Source of the DNA: Nemania diffusa | Taxonomy: Eukaryota; Ascomycota; Sordariomycetes; Xylariales; Xylariaceae | Reading direction: 5' to 3' | Assembly (NCBI GenBank): GCA_038501195.1 | Contig: JBBPUQ010000001.1 | Coordinates: 6,634,001 to 6,698,000 of the forward strand | DNA length: 64,000 nt | In this document: piece after piece, positions 10,435 to 23,756 of the stretch | How the letters are laid out: every line of letters starts with the position of its first letter | Position numbering within the stretch: position 1 is the first letter of the stretch | Notes under the pieces: model-generated | Told to the model about the DNA's origin: nothing | Databases searched by the model: none | The model's input: the letters and a program-made list of their open reading frames with translations, nothing else | Position numbers and translations under genes: made by a program

Positions 10435-12423
10435 TTATGGTTTCTTGGTAATATCTGATCGGTCAACATCAACATCAACATCAGTCAGTACTCCAGGAGA
10501 TCTATTTCCGACCTTCTCGTTTCTCCCGACGATCCCCGTTCCACGAAATGCAATGGCAACAACTCCAACACAGAGTATGCCAAGCGCGAAGTTAAACCAA
10601 TTCGCCGCCCTGATGCTCACGATTGAGGGTTCATCCCATTCCGTGATCTTCCCGGCGTGTTCCACGGCGACACCCCTTTCTCGCGCGAGGACAGCGGTCT
10701 GAATTGCCGTGGCAATAGCAAGGCCGATAGCTCGCCCGACGCCAGCCGAGGCATTGATGAGACCGCCTCCCAATGCCTGATCTTCTTGAGGCAGGGACTT
10801 GGATGTGAAAAGGGTTAAGCACGGCCACGTGATATCCGCGCCGATGACGGACAGGATGAAGGCGGGCAGCCCGAAGGCGAAGTAGGATGTAGACTGAGGA
10901 AGCGGCACGGAGAATAGGAGACATGAAATAGACATTGCCACGTGCGCGCATAGGAGTAGAATCCATGTTGGGATGCGCGAGATAACACGGCTGACGATGA
11001 AGGCCACCAGAGCACCAGTAACACCAGTTGGGATGAAGCGTATTGTCGTTTGCAGTGGGCCGAGTCCTTGATAACCCTGGTAGAAGTACGTCGCGTAGAC
11101 TATGAAGTTGTTGAAGCAGGCGAAGAAAAGCGCCATGATGCCCAGGCCAGCACAGAACCGCCCGTTCTTGAAGATAGAGACCTTGATAAGCGGTCTCCTC
11201 GTAGTGCGGTTCTCTTGGTACCACTGCCAAGCGTAGAAGACGCCCAGTAAAATGAGCGCGACTACGATCAAAACCGAGACCCAGGGGGTGCTCCAGCCCA
11301 CAACGTTACCCTCCGTCAACGCAAAGAGCAGCGCGAGTAAGCCTACTGTGACTAGAAAGCCACCTAACCAATCTACCGATTTAAGAAGGGCGACGCCTTT
11401 CTTGTCAGGAACCGAGGAAGCTGGCGGTGGAGGTATAAAGAAGACTCCGGCAACGGTGACTAATACACCGAGACCCCCTAGAGCGCCGAACACCCATTTC
11501 CAGCTTGTAGCGGAGGCGATACCGCCGGCGAGGAGATTTCCGAAGACACTCCCCAAAGGTGCCCCGGAGGCTGGCAACAGTTAGCATAGTGAGTTAATAA
11601 TGGCAGTTAAGCATACCATAAGCGCTGAAGGCATAGTTCTTGGCCTTGCCCGGTGGAAAGGTCACGCCTAATATGCCGATTGCAGTCGGCACATTGGCCG
11701 CAGCCCCCTACACGAAGTAAGCTATCAACAGTAGTAAGTGAGCTGAGGATACTGGGCTTACCAGGCCTTGGAGCCCCCTGAAGAGATCGAACGCAATCTC
11801 ATTTGGCAGGAAAGGGTTAGCTATTAATGTCACAGCGACGAAAGCGCTGCCCCAGATGAAAATATCACGTTTTCCGTATACTACAGTATTCAGCGTTAGT
11901 AATGGACATCCTGTGCGTGGCATATCGCTGCTTAGGCAGCTTGGCGGGGTCCCGAGACATGGTTCTTGTTTAAGCACAAGCGTTTGCACTCCGGGAAGGC
12001 TCCATGGGAACTACTTACTGTCAGCTATCCGGCCCCAGAGCAGCAAAAAGGTCCCAAACGTCAGGGCATAGGCAGAAACGATCCATTGCAGCCTGCTCTC
12101 GGGGATGTCGAGGTCCCTCCCGATCGTTGGCAGAATGATAACAACAGCCTGGCCAGAAAGCGTCTTCTTAAGCGTTAGCAATGAAATCCTTATTTCTTCA
12201 CAGCAGTAGAAGTAGGCCCTACGTTCAGAAAACTCGCGCCGGTGACCGTGGCTACGAGAGCTATGCACCGCGCCTTGGAAAATGGTAGAGCTGGGGCATC
12301 GTCCTTGCCGGACTCGGAGACATCGGACGTCGGCTCGGTCGCGTCTCCCGCGACTTTTTCGTCCCTAGCTTCCTCGACGGTTGCGTCGCTTATGTTTTTG
12401 ATAGAAGAGTCCGATTCTGCCAT
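10435..12423 (-). CDS. MFS transporter, DHA2 (14-TM) type
   Basis: Exons on the minus strand: 12423-12223, 12163-12019, 11880-11762, 11707-11617 and 11570-10435; 563 aa. The acidic Ser-rich N-terminus (MAESDSSIKN) is cytosolic. TM1 follows (ARCIALVATVTGASFLN), then LSGQAVVIILPTIGRDL, and motif A (GRIADIYGKRD) between TM2 and TM3. The motif-C-like stretch SGAPLGSVFGNLLAGG comes after the fourth intron, and many further hydrophobic spans carry to a charged tail (DVDVDRSDITKKP). This layout fits proton-coupled drug or toxin exporters of the plasma membrane; the substrate is unknown. The first intron ends in a tandem acceptor (AAGAAG), so 12166 is an alternative exon start adding one Lys. It is convergent with the NACHT gene, with 37 bp between stops. 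Confidence 0.85.
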
Positions 12424-13807
12424 GCTTACCCGTGAAAGAGAATATGAAAGAGAAGAGGAAAAAGAAGAAGAACCCAACGCTTGTTTCAAAGTTGACCACG
12501 TTGGAGTACACGGGAGGAACCGCCGCGGCAGAAGTTACCCATGAGCGTAAATCGGCAGGCCGGTCCGGTTGAACATGTATCAATCAAAGTGAGGGATGCG
12601 GCGCCAAGCCGAGGAGACACGTTAGCGAGGCCGAGAGCGGGCCTGAACTCGGGACTTTACCAATCGCGTGGGTATTGTAGATAGATCTGGGGCTGCTATG
12701 GCGGAGCCGGATATATGCCGCGAATACGTTATTCCTTCTTTGCGCTCTCTGTGCTTAGTAAGCCCGCCCGATGGGGTGAAGTGGAAGTGCCGAAGTGGGC
12801 TCTTTGAAGGCGTCACGGGCGCTATGCAACACCATACTGAAATTAGCCCTAGCGCAGGATTCAAAGAAATAAGGATCAAGGAGCTCAAGTCTAGGCGACT
12901 CACACTCTAAAGCTTGTTTCTTCTCTTTTCAAAATAGCTTTCGATATTGATACGACTTTGAAGGGTCGATCGGATCCTACCTACACCGCAGTTTACAAGT
13001 TTCTAGCAGCGCGCAGCTTTATCACGCAATAGCTACTGACAAACAACAAACAATACCATACCACGCGCTGAGTCACTAATATCACTCACTCTATCCCAGA
13101 ATTATCGAATACACCTTCTATGTTCCAGCTTGAGAAAGAGCCAGCAACTACCCGATATTCTATAAGAGGTGGGATCGTGTCGTGTTTGCCAGGGGCCGAT
13201 CGTGCACGCTATACCCTATCTTATTTGCACTTCCCGCCAACTCACGCGCCGGACCGACGCGTTGATGTAGACCGGATCTGCCGCTTTTCGTGGGAGCGCG
13301 TATCGCATGTAAAGTACTGATTTGGATACCATGGTAGTGGTAAACCTCCAGATTTTACCGCAATTTCGCTTGAGATATTAACTAGATGGGGAACCGGTTA
13401 AGCACTTCGTGACCAAGAGGCCGCCATTAGATACATCGCTATTCAGGCTACACCGTACATGGGTTAGGTATGTCGGGGATGAACTACGCTAGAACGATCT
13501 AGATACGGTGAAGTCCTAACCATCAACCCAAGAGCCCCGAGGCGATCAAGATCTGAGTATCTTGCGAAAGACTAGAAGATGATGTGTTTCGAGACGCTGT
13601 TAATAAGAACGTGAGATGTAGCGTTTATTTTCGACGATCTATAACTTTTCGTATACTCCACATGTCTACCAATTCGTTCATGTTGAACACGGCGGGTACT
13701 TGAGAGCTCTCATCGTCAAGGCCATTGAGCGTTAAGCGCCGCGTACAGCAGGACATTCCCATTTTTTGAGGCGCCTAAGTTGAAGTTTATGATAACTAGT
13801 TCCCTCC
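12424..13807. other. Intergenic, no gene recognised
   Basis: 1.4 kb holding the MFS promoter on its left side and the 3' flank of the DUF1275 gene on its right. Open frames at 12668-12910 and 13120-13320 are short and resemble nothing I know. I found no tRNA or repeat. Confidence 0.5.
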
Positions 13808-14700
13808 TCATTTCGTTTCCGCGGGCCAGACCAGCCAGGCCACGACGACGATGAGCTTCAGCGCCGCAGCAACCCAGAGGGCGCCCGCGCAGCCAAACGA
13901 GCTTTGAGCGAGGATGCCGCCCACGATAGCCCCTCCAAAAAGCAGAAGCGGCGCTGCTACTCTTCGGTTCCTCTCCGCGTTGTTCGCGGCTAGGAGATTA
14001 GCGTCGGAGAACAGGTCGCAGTAGATGCTTGTGAGCACGACGCTAGTTAGGGCGTTGTACTTGAGCGCCCTGCTGACCACGGCTTGTCCACAGCTCTGGA
14101 ATGCGACCAGGGCGATGGGAACAAGCTCTGGCCAGCCAATTGACTCTTTAGGATCTAGAGATTTGGGGCCGAACGTGAGGATTGCCGCCGCGACGATGAT
14201 CAGTGTTGTCTGTATGATGAAGGACGCGCATAGAACCCATCGTCGGGTGGGCGAGAAGTAGCGGTGGAAGAAGCTGAAGAAGACCGATCCTATGCAAAAG
14301 AAGACAATTGAGGTTGCCGACTTGATCCATCTAGTAGACTCGTGAGGCGCGGCAATTCCCAAACCAACATACACCGTGTTGCCTGTATCAATCATCTTAG
14401 TTCCAGTGTCCAATGTGAGAGGGTGGTGGTTAGGAAGAACAAACCGGTCTGCATCGAAACGAAAGAGCCCCATGTCGATATGGATGCACTGTCGAGAAGA
14501 CCAGTCACAACGTAGCAGCCGAGGAGGATGAAATCAGCCCAGTCCCGACGAACGTCGACCATCATGCTACTATGCCATCCCGACTTGATCGACCGGCCGA
14601 CCCCTAACAATGGCTGCTCTTCCTCATCTACATGGGGCGCTGCATGTCGACCCGAGCTATTGATGGCGCCATATCCGTTAGATGAGCGATCAGGCGACAT
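13808..14700 (-). CDS. DUF1275 (YoaK-like) membrane protein
   Basis: Exons 14700-14445 and 14382-13808 on the minus strand, 276 aa. The intron (GTTTGT...ATACAG, 62 nt) joins FVSMQTG to NTVYVGLGIA in frame. A hydrophilic N-terminus of about 60 aa (MSPDRSSNGYG, EEEQPLLG) precedes the membrane part. The signature stretch LGCYVVTGLLDSASISTWGS..SMQTGN is characteristic of the DUF1275/YoaK family, and about six hydrophobic spans follow, ending VVAWLVWPAETK. The family is widespread in fungi and bacteria and has no settled biochemical role. It starts 1.5 kb from the oxalate decarboxylase gene, which runs the other way. Confidence 0.85.
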
Positions 14701-16175
14701 TAGAAAGACGAAGGTGGCAGCAGTACTTTTTCTCGTGCCTGTGTGAAGAAGTGTGCAGGATGCTCGCAACCACAACCAATTATGAATAATACTGGATTCA
14801 ATAAAAAAAAACTTGCGTCACAATGAAAGAATGCCGAGATTTCCCCCTTCGCCGCGATTTCGATCCGAAGATCAAGGCTAGTTTCACCGCTTATATAGAC
14901 AGTTATTGACTATCGTGGTAGGTGATATTGTGGGAGGAGATGGAGGAAGTCAATTGCGCAGAACAAACGCTGGGCTTCAAGATGTCGGTGCTTCGGGGAC
15001 TATCGAACAATGATGAAATCGATGCTACATACTTACATCTAGTCCTGTAACCTACTTCTCCAATAGGTTAGATAGCACTAGTTACACTAGTTTAACCCGT
15101 GGTGGATTTGGGGTAATGCCGTCTGATCTTCTGATTCACATGGGGTCTCTAGTCTAGGAGATGAGTGCGTCAGAGCAGGAAGAAGCCAAATGGCGATGCT
15201 AAGTAATTTAGCTTGGCCTCAATTGCACAGACTCGGAATATGCGCAGTAGGTATCTAGATTTTCCAAAGAACCCTCCCCCGTCTCAGCCCATCCCAGCTC
15301 CTCCTGCTCGCTTACTTCTTCACACGTGCACTTGCTGTACCTACCTACCTGGGTATGTATTATATCTAGATGTGCTCGACAAACACAGCACGCGATAGGT
15401 CGAAAACCCCGCGCATCTTGGCGCATCTTGGCGCATCTTGGATACACCCCTGTCGCGCAAACGCTGACACATCGTCTCGACAGGGGTTCCAGGCTACCGG
15501 TTCAAACTCCATGCGGGTAGGCGGTGGAAGAGTGGAGAGTTGGAGACGGTAATTGCGGCATGCCTATTTCTATCTATCTCTCTATCTACTGGATAGGTAT
15601 GTTACATGTCTGCTCCGTCCCGGGGGCTCAAGTGATAAAGCCCTGTTTTGGTCAGACAAAGGCGCAGACAGAGAGAGAGGTGCGATGCGATACGCTGGGG
15701 AATACTCGGTTTTGCTTCGGAATTCAGAGCGCCCATGCCTCTGCCCAGGCGTTGCAGTAACACGCGGTAAGGGACTGGCTCGGTGTGTTTCTCATTCCCC
15801 AAGGGCCTTCCGACAAGGTTACTGGTCTGTGAGTATCTGGATCGAGCACTGGGATGCCTCCTAGAGGCGCGTAACAAGGTTCGATTCTAGCGGAGTCTGC
15901 CGTAAAGAGTAGCTCAGTAGTCTGAGTAGACTGCCCAAATCGTCATCAGTCAGGGCGAGCTCGGAGAGTCGTTTACGACATTGCTCCGCTGTTTCTCGTC
16001 CTTTTCACCACCAGCATCACATGTTTTGTCCCTCCTTCTTTTCCGCGTAGTGCTTCTTTAAAAAGCGACTAATTCCTCACCGCTCTTGCTCAATTGATGT
16101 TATAGTGCAGTGTATCTGCCCTCATTGTAAGCTTTTATCAGCTTTGTTTAATTCCGATCGTCTCGTACAACGACG
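14701..16175. other. Divergent intergenic region with a small tandem repeat
   Basis: 1.5 kb between the divergently transcribed DUF1275 and oxalate decarboxylase genes, so it should hold both promoters. A perfect three-copy 10-bp repeat (GCGCATCTTG) lies at 15411-15440. Open frames here use non-ATG starts or overlap each other, and none is convincing. Pyrimidine-rich sequence precedes the start at 16176, as in many fungal promoters. Confidence 0.5.
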
Positions 16176-17698
16176 ATGCAGCTCCTTAGTTCTCGCGGGA
16201 GCTCCGTGCCGCAACTCCTGCTTGCAGGTCTTGCTCTGAGCAATCCCGGGCTCGCGCTACCCGTCGAAGACAGCCCGCGTCAATATCTTCTAGCTGGTCT
16301 AGAACTACCTCCAAAATACACCAAGAAAACCAAGTCTCCATATAACCCAGATTACAGAGATCCCCTTGACCGCCCTATCGATACAATTGGTGAGAAATTG
16401 GATCCCCTGCCCTATCGTAATGGCTTGGGCGCCTCTGTATTGGGACCATGGAACTGGGAGCGCTCTCGCCAGAGCCCCGATCTTATCCGTCCTCCTAGCA
16501 CCGACCACGGCGACATGAAAAACATGCGCTGGAGTTTTGCGGACTCCCACGTTCGAATTGAGGTACGGATCTCCCAAAGCTTCCAAGTTATATACTTTGA
16601 CTAATAGTAACAGGAGGGCGGATGGACCCGTCAAACCACGGTGCGGGAACTAGGTAGCAGTGTCGACCTTGCCAGCGTCAACATGCGACTTGACAAGGGT
16701 GTTATTCGGGAGCTACATTGGCACAAGGAGGCTGAATGGGCATACGTGCTAGACGGTGAAGTGCGAATCACCGCCATCGACTACGAAGGGGGCAACTTCA
16801 TAGACGACTTGAAAACAGGCGATCTATGGTACTTCCCTAGTGGTGTCCCCCACTCCCTCCAAGGCTTGGGCGAGAATGGCACCGAGTTTCTGCTCATCTT
16901 TGACGATGGGGCATTTTCAGAAGAGTCAACCTTCATTTTGTCTGACTGGCTAGGTTCGTGCTCAGGAATAATGACCCAATGTTTGACTTAGACTAACAAA
17001 TCCCAGCGCACACGCCCAAGTCGGTCATCTCGAAGAACTTCAACCTAGCCCCTGAGGTCTTCGAACACCTACCCAAGAACGAGAAGTACATCTTCCAAGG
17101 ATCGTACCCAGGTTCCATGAAAGACGAGCAGCCAACCGGCAAGAATGTGAAGAAGTCAAAGTACAACTTCAGCCATCGCATGCTCGAGCAAGAGCCCAAG
17201 ATCACCAGTGGCGGCGAGGTCCGGATCACCGACTCGAAGAACTTCCCCGTCTCGAAGACGGTGGCCGCCGCGCACGTCACCATCCAGCCCGGCGCGATCC
17301 GCGAGATGCACTGGCACCCGAACGCGGACGAGTGGAACTTCTTCCTCAAGGGCCGGGCGCGCGTCACCATCTTCGCCGCGCAGGGCACGGCGCGCACCTT
17401 CGACTACGTGCCCGGGGACGTGGGCATCGTGCCGCGCAACATGGGCCACTTCGTCGAGAACATCGGCGACGAGCCCATCGAGATGCTCGAGGTCTTCAAG
17501 GCCGACGAGTTCCGCGACTTCTCCCTCTTCCAGTGGATGGGTGAAACCCCCAAGAAACTCGTCGTCGACCATCTCTTCCAGGACGACCCCGAGAATGGCG
17601 AGATCTTCTGGGAGAAGGTCAAGAGCGCCGAGAAGGACGAGGTGACGTTGCCCGACCCGGAAAAGGGTATGGGATCGGACGGTGTCCGTGAGTTGTAG
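16176..17698 (+). CDS. Oxalate decarboxylase, bicupin
   Basis: Exons 16176-16562, 16614-16953 and 17007-17698; 472 aa. A signal peptide ([17 protein letters not shown]) points to secretion. Cupin 1 shows [10 protein letters not shown], with metal ligands at about His164, His166 and Glu170, and the later GVPHSL. Cupin 2 shows [11 protein letters not shown] (about His344, His346, Glu351) and [10 protein letters not shown]. The lid FSEEST after cupin 1 matches the SENST loop of bacterial OxdC, whose glutamate is the decarboxylation proton donor, which favours decarboxylase over oxidase. The reaction is oxalate to formate plus CO2 on Mn (EC 4.1.1.2). Both introns are 51-53 nt; the second has a clear CTAAC branch. 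Exon 3 is strikingly G/C-rich at third positions, unlike the NACHT and receptor genes. Confidence 0.92.
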
Positions 17699-20600
17699 AT
17701 CACTTCGAGGCACTGTCTATTATTTTAACCTGGTGCTCGTTCATATATTATACCCCCTCATCAGTACTTGGTTGGACATCCATGATATGATTCGGATACT
17801 GGCATTGCTTGTCACGATTTCTATTGCCAGATCACCGGTACGTGTAAATTTGCGCCCTGACCACTTAGTCCATGTACAGAAACAAAAAAGAGAACAAGAA
17901 AAGGCCCTAGTGTAGCTCTCACAATATTATTTGCATTCAGTTCATTTACCATTTAATTCATTTTTGAGGAACCACCTCATTATATACACGATGGATGCCC
18001 TATACATTATACCGTAGATCTTATATGTGCTGAACCTCCTCATTCGACCAGTCGATGCTCATTATTCTTCTTCCCTGGTTTGGAGTAACACATCACTTTA
18101 CTTCTCCCTCACCTGCATATATGATGTATGGCGTTTGACATTACATGAAGTGTGGTATCGCCTGTGCAACCCAATCATGGTCTTTACAAGCCTCTCACTT
18201 TCGTACATTGCATCAGCGCCAGGGGTCCATGCACTGAGGCGCTCATCATCACAACGTCTACAGCTCTACTGCACAGTCGCGGCTTAAAAGAGGTTTGAAA
18301 TAGTTAACTAAAGCAAGTATGCCGTGAATACCCAGTCATTCCCCCATCCCAAACGAGAAAAGAGGCCGCAGCTATTTTAGCGCACACCAAAATGAAGTGC
18401 GGGGAAGTATACAAGATAGCTGCCAGGGCTAGGACTATTGCTCCTCTGCCTTGTAGACTAGAACTTTAACCGAATTATCCTCCAGAGCCTAGCACGACAT
18501 TCTCCACACATCATTGCTGGAAATACTGAAGGGCGAGTGGACATGAAATTCCACTTCGTCTCCCGGAGACAGGGTATCCGCACAAGATTGACAGCTCGCG
18601 AGCTTGTAAAAAGTCGTCACGTTTATCTTCTTAGCGACGCAACATCGTGACAGCGCGCGAGCTTGCGATTTGTCCTTCAGGTTAACGAGCAGAGATCAAG
18701 CTCCAGCTCGCTGCGCCCTCCTTCGGCCTTTTCTCGCCAAGTTTTGAAACCTCATGCCGTCTCGCGTTTTCCTCTATAGGGAGAGGGTCCCGAAGGCGTG
18801 GGTGACCCAGAGCTCAGCGCTGTTGCGAGATGGGGAGCATTTCGTTATTTACCCCAAGGCACTAGTATAGGGCCCCCACGCACGCTACGGCCTGGTAGGA
18901 GGATCCTCCGCCTGTCCAATAATTTCGACATACTTAGGTATTGAGAAAAACGTACCATGTGTTGGGTAGATAGCTTGCTCGGTTGCGCACCCCCCCGGTT
19001 ATCACTCTAATTCTTCTCTCTGTAATCGCCGCCCTCTTCGCAGCTGTGGCTATCTGCAACGTGTCGAGGAATTGAAATCTGCTGACTCGATCATGACCTG
19101 CTTTAGATAGAACAATATGGGTTTCTTTGGGCGCCTGCTACGTTGCAAGTTGGAGATGCGTGTAAGTGCCCAATGGTATAGGCATCTCCAAGCCCACAAC
19201 GATGGACAAATGCCCACCACAAAACCCACTGATAATCCTGCCAACGGGCGCTAGTCTGGCTTCCGCAGCGACTTTCGATCCCCAGGAGTTCGCAGAATCC
19301 ACAGTGAAGCTAGTCAGTCAGACTAGGCTGACACAAGATCTTACCCAGATTCTTACATATACAACAGCACTCTATTAACTTAGCCTTCAGGCATAAAAGC
19401 AGTGTCCCTGGTTTTCGGTTCTTTGATTGGGAGAATATACGTAATAACATTGGCGGCAAACATCGTGAGGTTCCAGCGAGGTGGAGATAAGACCGCGCGG
19501 CATCTATCACTGGTTGGGGATAATAACAGGTCGACCATAGATAAACCTCCCCAGGTTTAGTCAACCAGACTAGCAATGAGACGGTGGGTTGTATTGGAGC
19601 TAGCGGACGGGCTCCAAAGTAGGATCCTGGCCTATTTAGGAAAGTAAACATGGGAGTGCGCAATGGGAACATCACTGGTCTTCTATCTTTGATTATTCAG
19701 ACTTTTATTTCCGCCGTCAGCGCTCCATGCACTGTAACGCGCCAGGCTACCTCCTCTGGATCCACGTTTTCATTACCCGGTGCCTCCACGGTGATATTAG
19801 TTTCGCATTGAGGTTCAGTTATAGAAGAAAAACCAACTATTATCTTTGAAGAATGGAACTAGCACTATGCAATCCTCATCACGTATTAAGTATCTAGAAT
19901 ATCTCCGAGAATTCTGGGCGCCCAGGGAATCCACTGGGGGGCCAAGAGCTTGGTCACTGCAGTGAAACAGTTCAGGCTCAGTTAGGTTAGTTACAAGCTT
20001 TTTTGCCATGCATCTTGGCCATGCAACGAAGCTTACCATAACGTCGGCTAAGATTACTTGGGAAATGCTTACATACTCCCGGTAACAACATCCTTACACC
20101 GCGATCCTCTCATCCTCTTGGGCACATTACCTATTTATTTCTGTATAGTGCTAGGAAATAGTGTGGTTCATCCGCGGGCCATTTACTGGTCGACGTCAAA
20201 GATGGGGTAATAGATCGTGGCGACTCGTTGGAGATGAATGATCAGCTGCAAGCTCCGAATCTGGGTGGGAACCAATAACGGTCACTTACCTTCTATTCGG
20301 GGCGTGGACCAGGCTCCTGGGGCTCGCAGCGGCGAATCAACGCTACACTCGTCCCTACACATCCGGAAATCATGCTACGGCTCTAGTCTTGGCCTATCAA
20401 AAAACCACCTCCGCGCCAGAGCAGTAAATATCACTACGAATCCGGATTACTTGAGTAAGTCGTTTAGACTCCAGGCTGTCCATGCCCACTATGAACAAGG
20501 TTCTACGAAGAAGGAGAGGGAGGGCGATAGTATAGCACGACAGTATACTAGTCATACACCAATCACTGTCGTCCGTAGGTAAATATAGAAACTTATGACG

Positions 20601-21311
20601 AGGTTTTGCAGTTTATAATAGACAACTGTAACTATTCGATATCTGATACACCACTCGCATCGTCTTCCACCTAGCTACTAGTTCCTTTCTGGATATTCCA
20701 GCCGCAGCCCCTCGTCACAGTCACCTCCGGGCCCTTCGCTCGTGGTGTCACGACAAGTCGATCTACAGATTGGGTAGAACGACACGCATAATCACACCTC
20801 GACCTGCATGCAGCCGTTCTTAAGGTAGGGTTTAGAGCTGGCGAGCGAGCTTCATAGGTTTTGCAGCATACTAAGGACACATTATGCCTCCAATCACTTG
20901 AAGAGCAGCTAATCGCCCGCGACCCATGGTCTCCTCCCTCCCCGAGATCAAGAAACTCCCCGACCCAATTCTACATCGAGGTAGCAGCTTGATGTTTAGG
21001 TAGCACCCTCTATCCATATGTGATACCGACGGATTGCGAGAATGGACCGAAGGAGGGGATGCCATTGCCACATGAGTATCGTAGGCTTATAGTTCTGAAT
21101 CGACTGTTGTGTCTATCTTGGCATATTAAGAGGATCTGGCCCTTACATATCTGACTAGACCTTCTCTTTATGGTCTTAGCTGCTATTGGGCTATTTCTCT
21201 ATAATAGAGGTAGTTAAGTTGAAGAGAAGAGCCGCGACTTGAGGTGAAAGAGCAGACGGGACCTTGTTGCTTACCCTCTTGACCGACGACCCCTCGTCCG
21301 CCCCTGTCACC
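17699..21311. other. Long intergenic region, no gene recognised
   Basis: 3.6 kb without a gene I can support. Candidate frames (18027-18287, 19310-19675 minus, 20238-20582) have no known motif, no consistent exon partners and ordinary random-looking composition. I see no tRNA, rRNA or transposon terminus. The last few hundred bases should hold the SulP transporter promoter. A multi-intron gene of an unfamiliar family could be missed here. Confidence 0.45.
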
Positions 21312-23756
21312 ATGGCTAGGCTATCCACCAATATAGAAACCACTGTCGAGGTTGTTAAAGAGGAGTTGCGAACAGATCCTAACATAGCTAGGGCAAAACA
21401 CTATGCTCGAGTTATTCCAGAAAAACTCCCATCTGCAACAAAACAGTACCTCCTCGACAAACTCCCTATTATTCAGTGGCTCCCACGATATTCTCCGTCA
21501 TGGCTAGCCTCAGACTTCAGTAAGTACTTCGATGAGTTAAACCCCTGTTTCAAACACATCGATGTGAATGCAGTCGCAAAGCCGACTTCAAGACAGCAAC
21601 CCCCTAACATGTTGCAACGACCAGATGAAGTTTCATTATGATATAGACGAGTGACTGACAGTTTTTATTTAGTGGCTGGCTTGACCATTGGTGTCATGCT
21701 CATTCCCCAGGGTCTATCTTACGCAAAGATTGCCACGATCCCCATTGAACATGGGCTCTATAGCAGCTGGCTACCCGCCGCCATCGCCGTGTTTCTCGGG
21801 ACTTCAAAGGGTGAGCCCTGCTTTGATTGCATACCATGCTACTAAGATAAAGAAGAGCTAACCTTACTATGTTCCAGACTTATCTACCGGACCGACCTCA
21901 CTCATGGGTCTTCTCACCTCGGAAATCGTAGCAGATTTGAAGGCCGACTACAGCCCAACTGACATCGCCGCAGCCGTTGCCTTTTTCGTAGGCGTCTACG
22001 GACTAGTCATTGGCCTCCTCGGCCTCGGTTTCCTCCTTGATTACATCTCCATCCCCATTCTAACCGGCTTCATCTCAGCCACGGCACTCACCATCGGGTT
22101 CGGACAGGTCGGGTCGCTCGTAGGACTCGACAACACCCCCTCTACAGTCTTCGCAATCATCGGAGACGTGCTCAGACGGCTTCCCAAATGGGACGGGCCA
22201 ACTTCCGGGATCGGTTTCGGCACCATCGTCATCCTCTTCTTGCTCGAGAAGGTGGGGAAGAAATGGGGCAAGAGGCACTTCATAATCCAATACATTGCGA
22301 GTAGTCGCGCCATCATCGTCCTCGTCATCTTCACTCTCATCTCCTACCTCGTCAACAAGGACCGAGATGAGCTGCTTTGGGCCATCAGCAAGGTCGACAC
22401 GAACGGCATCGCGTACCCCAAGGTTCCCGACCGGGGTCTGCTGACCAAGGTTGCTGCGCGAGCTATCGCGCCGTTCGTGGCCGCGTCGCTGGAGCACCAG
22501 GCCGTTGCCAGGGCCTTTGGTAGGAAGAACCATTATACCGTTGATCAGACTCAAGAGTTCAACTACCTCGGCGTGACAAACCTTGTCAACAGTTTCTTTG
22601 GCGCTATGCCTGTCGGAGGAGCCATGTCGCGTACTGCCGTCAACTCGGAATGCAACGTCCGCAGCCCGCTGAATGGTGCCGTCACGGCGGGTTTCATCCT
22701 CTTGACTATTTACGTCTTCTCTCCGGCTCTCTATTGGCTGCCTAAGGCAACCCTTGCTGCTATCATTGTAAGTCTTTTGATTACCTAAGGCCGAATTAGA
22801 CTCACGTAACGATGCGAATTCTAACTTTGAATTAGATTATGGCTGTTATTCATTTGTTCGGTCCATTTTATCTTATTTACAAGTACTATCGGGTTTCCAT
22901 CGCAGACTACATAGCCTTCAATGTCGCTTTTGTAAGTATACATATCCTACCTGTTCTCTTTAAGTCGCCACTACAATCATCACTTCAAGCAGAGAACCTC
23001 CTCGCATATATTTATAATCCCATTCTAACAACCCATGTATAGTTCGTCACGGTCTTCGTGGGCTCAGAGTACGGCATCGCCTCCGCAGCCGGCTGGGCAG
23101 TAGTCTGGACCCTCCTCCGCTCCGCCTTCATCAAGGCGCGCATCTCCACCAACAGCGGCCAAGGCGGCCACATCAACACGTCCCGCCCCGTCGCCCGAGC
23201 CGGCGGCGCGCAGACCGAGCACGTCGGCATCACGATCCCCGAGGACACGGTCGTGGTGTCCTTTCAGGACTCGGTGTTCTACCCCAACGCGCAGCGCACC
23301 AAGGCGCAGATCCTCGAGTCTATCCAGCTCGTGTACCCCTCGGTGCAGAACCCCAACTACCGCGCCGACACGGCGCGCTCGTGGAGCGTGGCGGGCGAGC
23401 GGCGCCTCGCGCGGCTGCGCCGGGAGCGGAATATCGTGCTGAAGGACATGCCGCTGTCGGTCGTCGTGTGGGACTTCACCATGGTGCCCTTCATCGACGT
23501 CACCGGCATCACCGCCCTCGCGGAGCTCAAGGATGACACGCGCCGACAGCTAGGGAGCTACGTCGAGATCCGCATGGTGAACATGGCCCCGGGCGTTGTG
23601 AGGCGCTTCGAGCGCGCCAATTGGCTGTTGGCAGGTGTGGATGGCGCGCAGAACGAAGGCGCGGACATTGTCTATCCGTCGCTGGAGAGGGCGGTCTGGG
23701 ATGATCGGGAATCGATGAAGGAGGGGCTGAAGGCTGTAGTGACGGAGAAGGATTAA
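21312..23756 (+). CDS. SulP/SLC26 sulfate-type anion transporter with STAS domain
   Basis: Exons 21312-21519, 21673-21810, 21878-22767, 22836-22931 and 23043-23756; 681 aa. The start is CACCATGGC at 21312. About 69 cytosolic residues precede the SulP signature (MAGLTIGVMLIPQGLSYAKI). Then come TSLMGLLTSEIV, many TM spans, and the conserved SFFGAMPVGGAMSRTAVN before the last helices. A STAS domain fills about 504-660 (VVVSFQDSVFYPNAQ; VVVWDFTMVPFIDVTGITAL). The family moves sulfate or related anions across the plasma membrane with protons. At 681 aa it is shorter than the roughly 800-aa Sul1/Sul2-type permeases, so the substrate is left open. All introns have GTAAGT or GTGAGC donors and keep the frame. 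The last exon is G/C-rich. Confidence 0.88.

Noticed and set aside
15480..15920. tRNA-like pieces (GGTTCAAACTC, GGTTCGATTC, TAGCTCAGTAG)
   Set aside because: No cloverleaf with paired acceptor and T stems can be built, and the A-box-like piece lies downstream of the B-box-like piece.
17156..17713. 185-aa minus-strand frame
   Set aside because: Antisense shadow caused by the G/C-rich third positions of the oxalate decarboxylase exon.
20238..20582. 114-aa frame with a real ATG
   Set aside because: No recognisable domain, unremarkable composition and no neighbouring exon signals. Kept out for lack of support.
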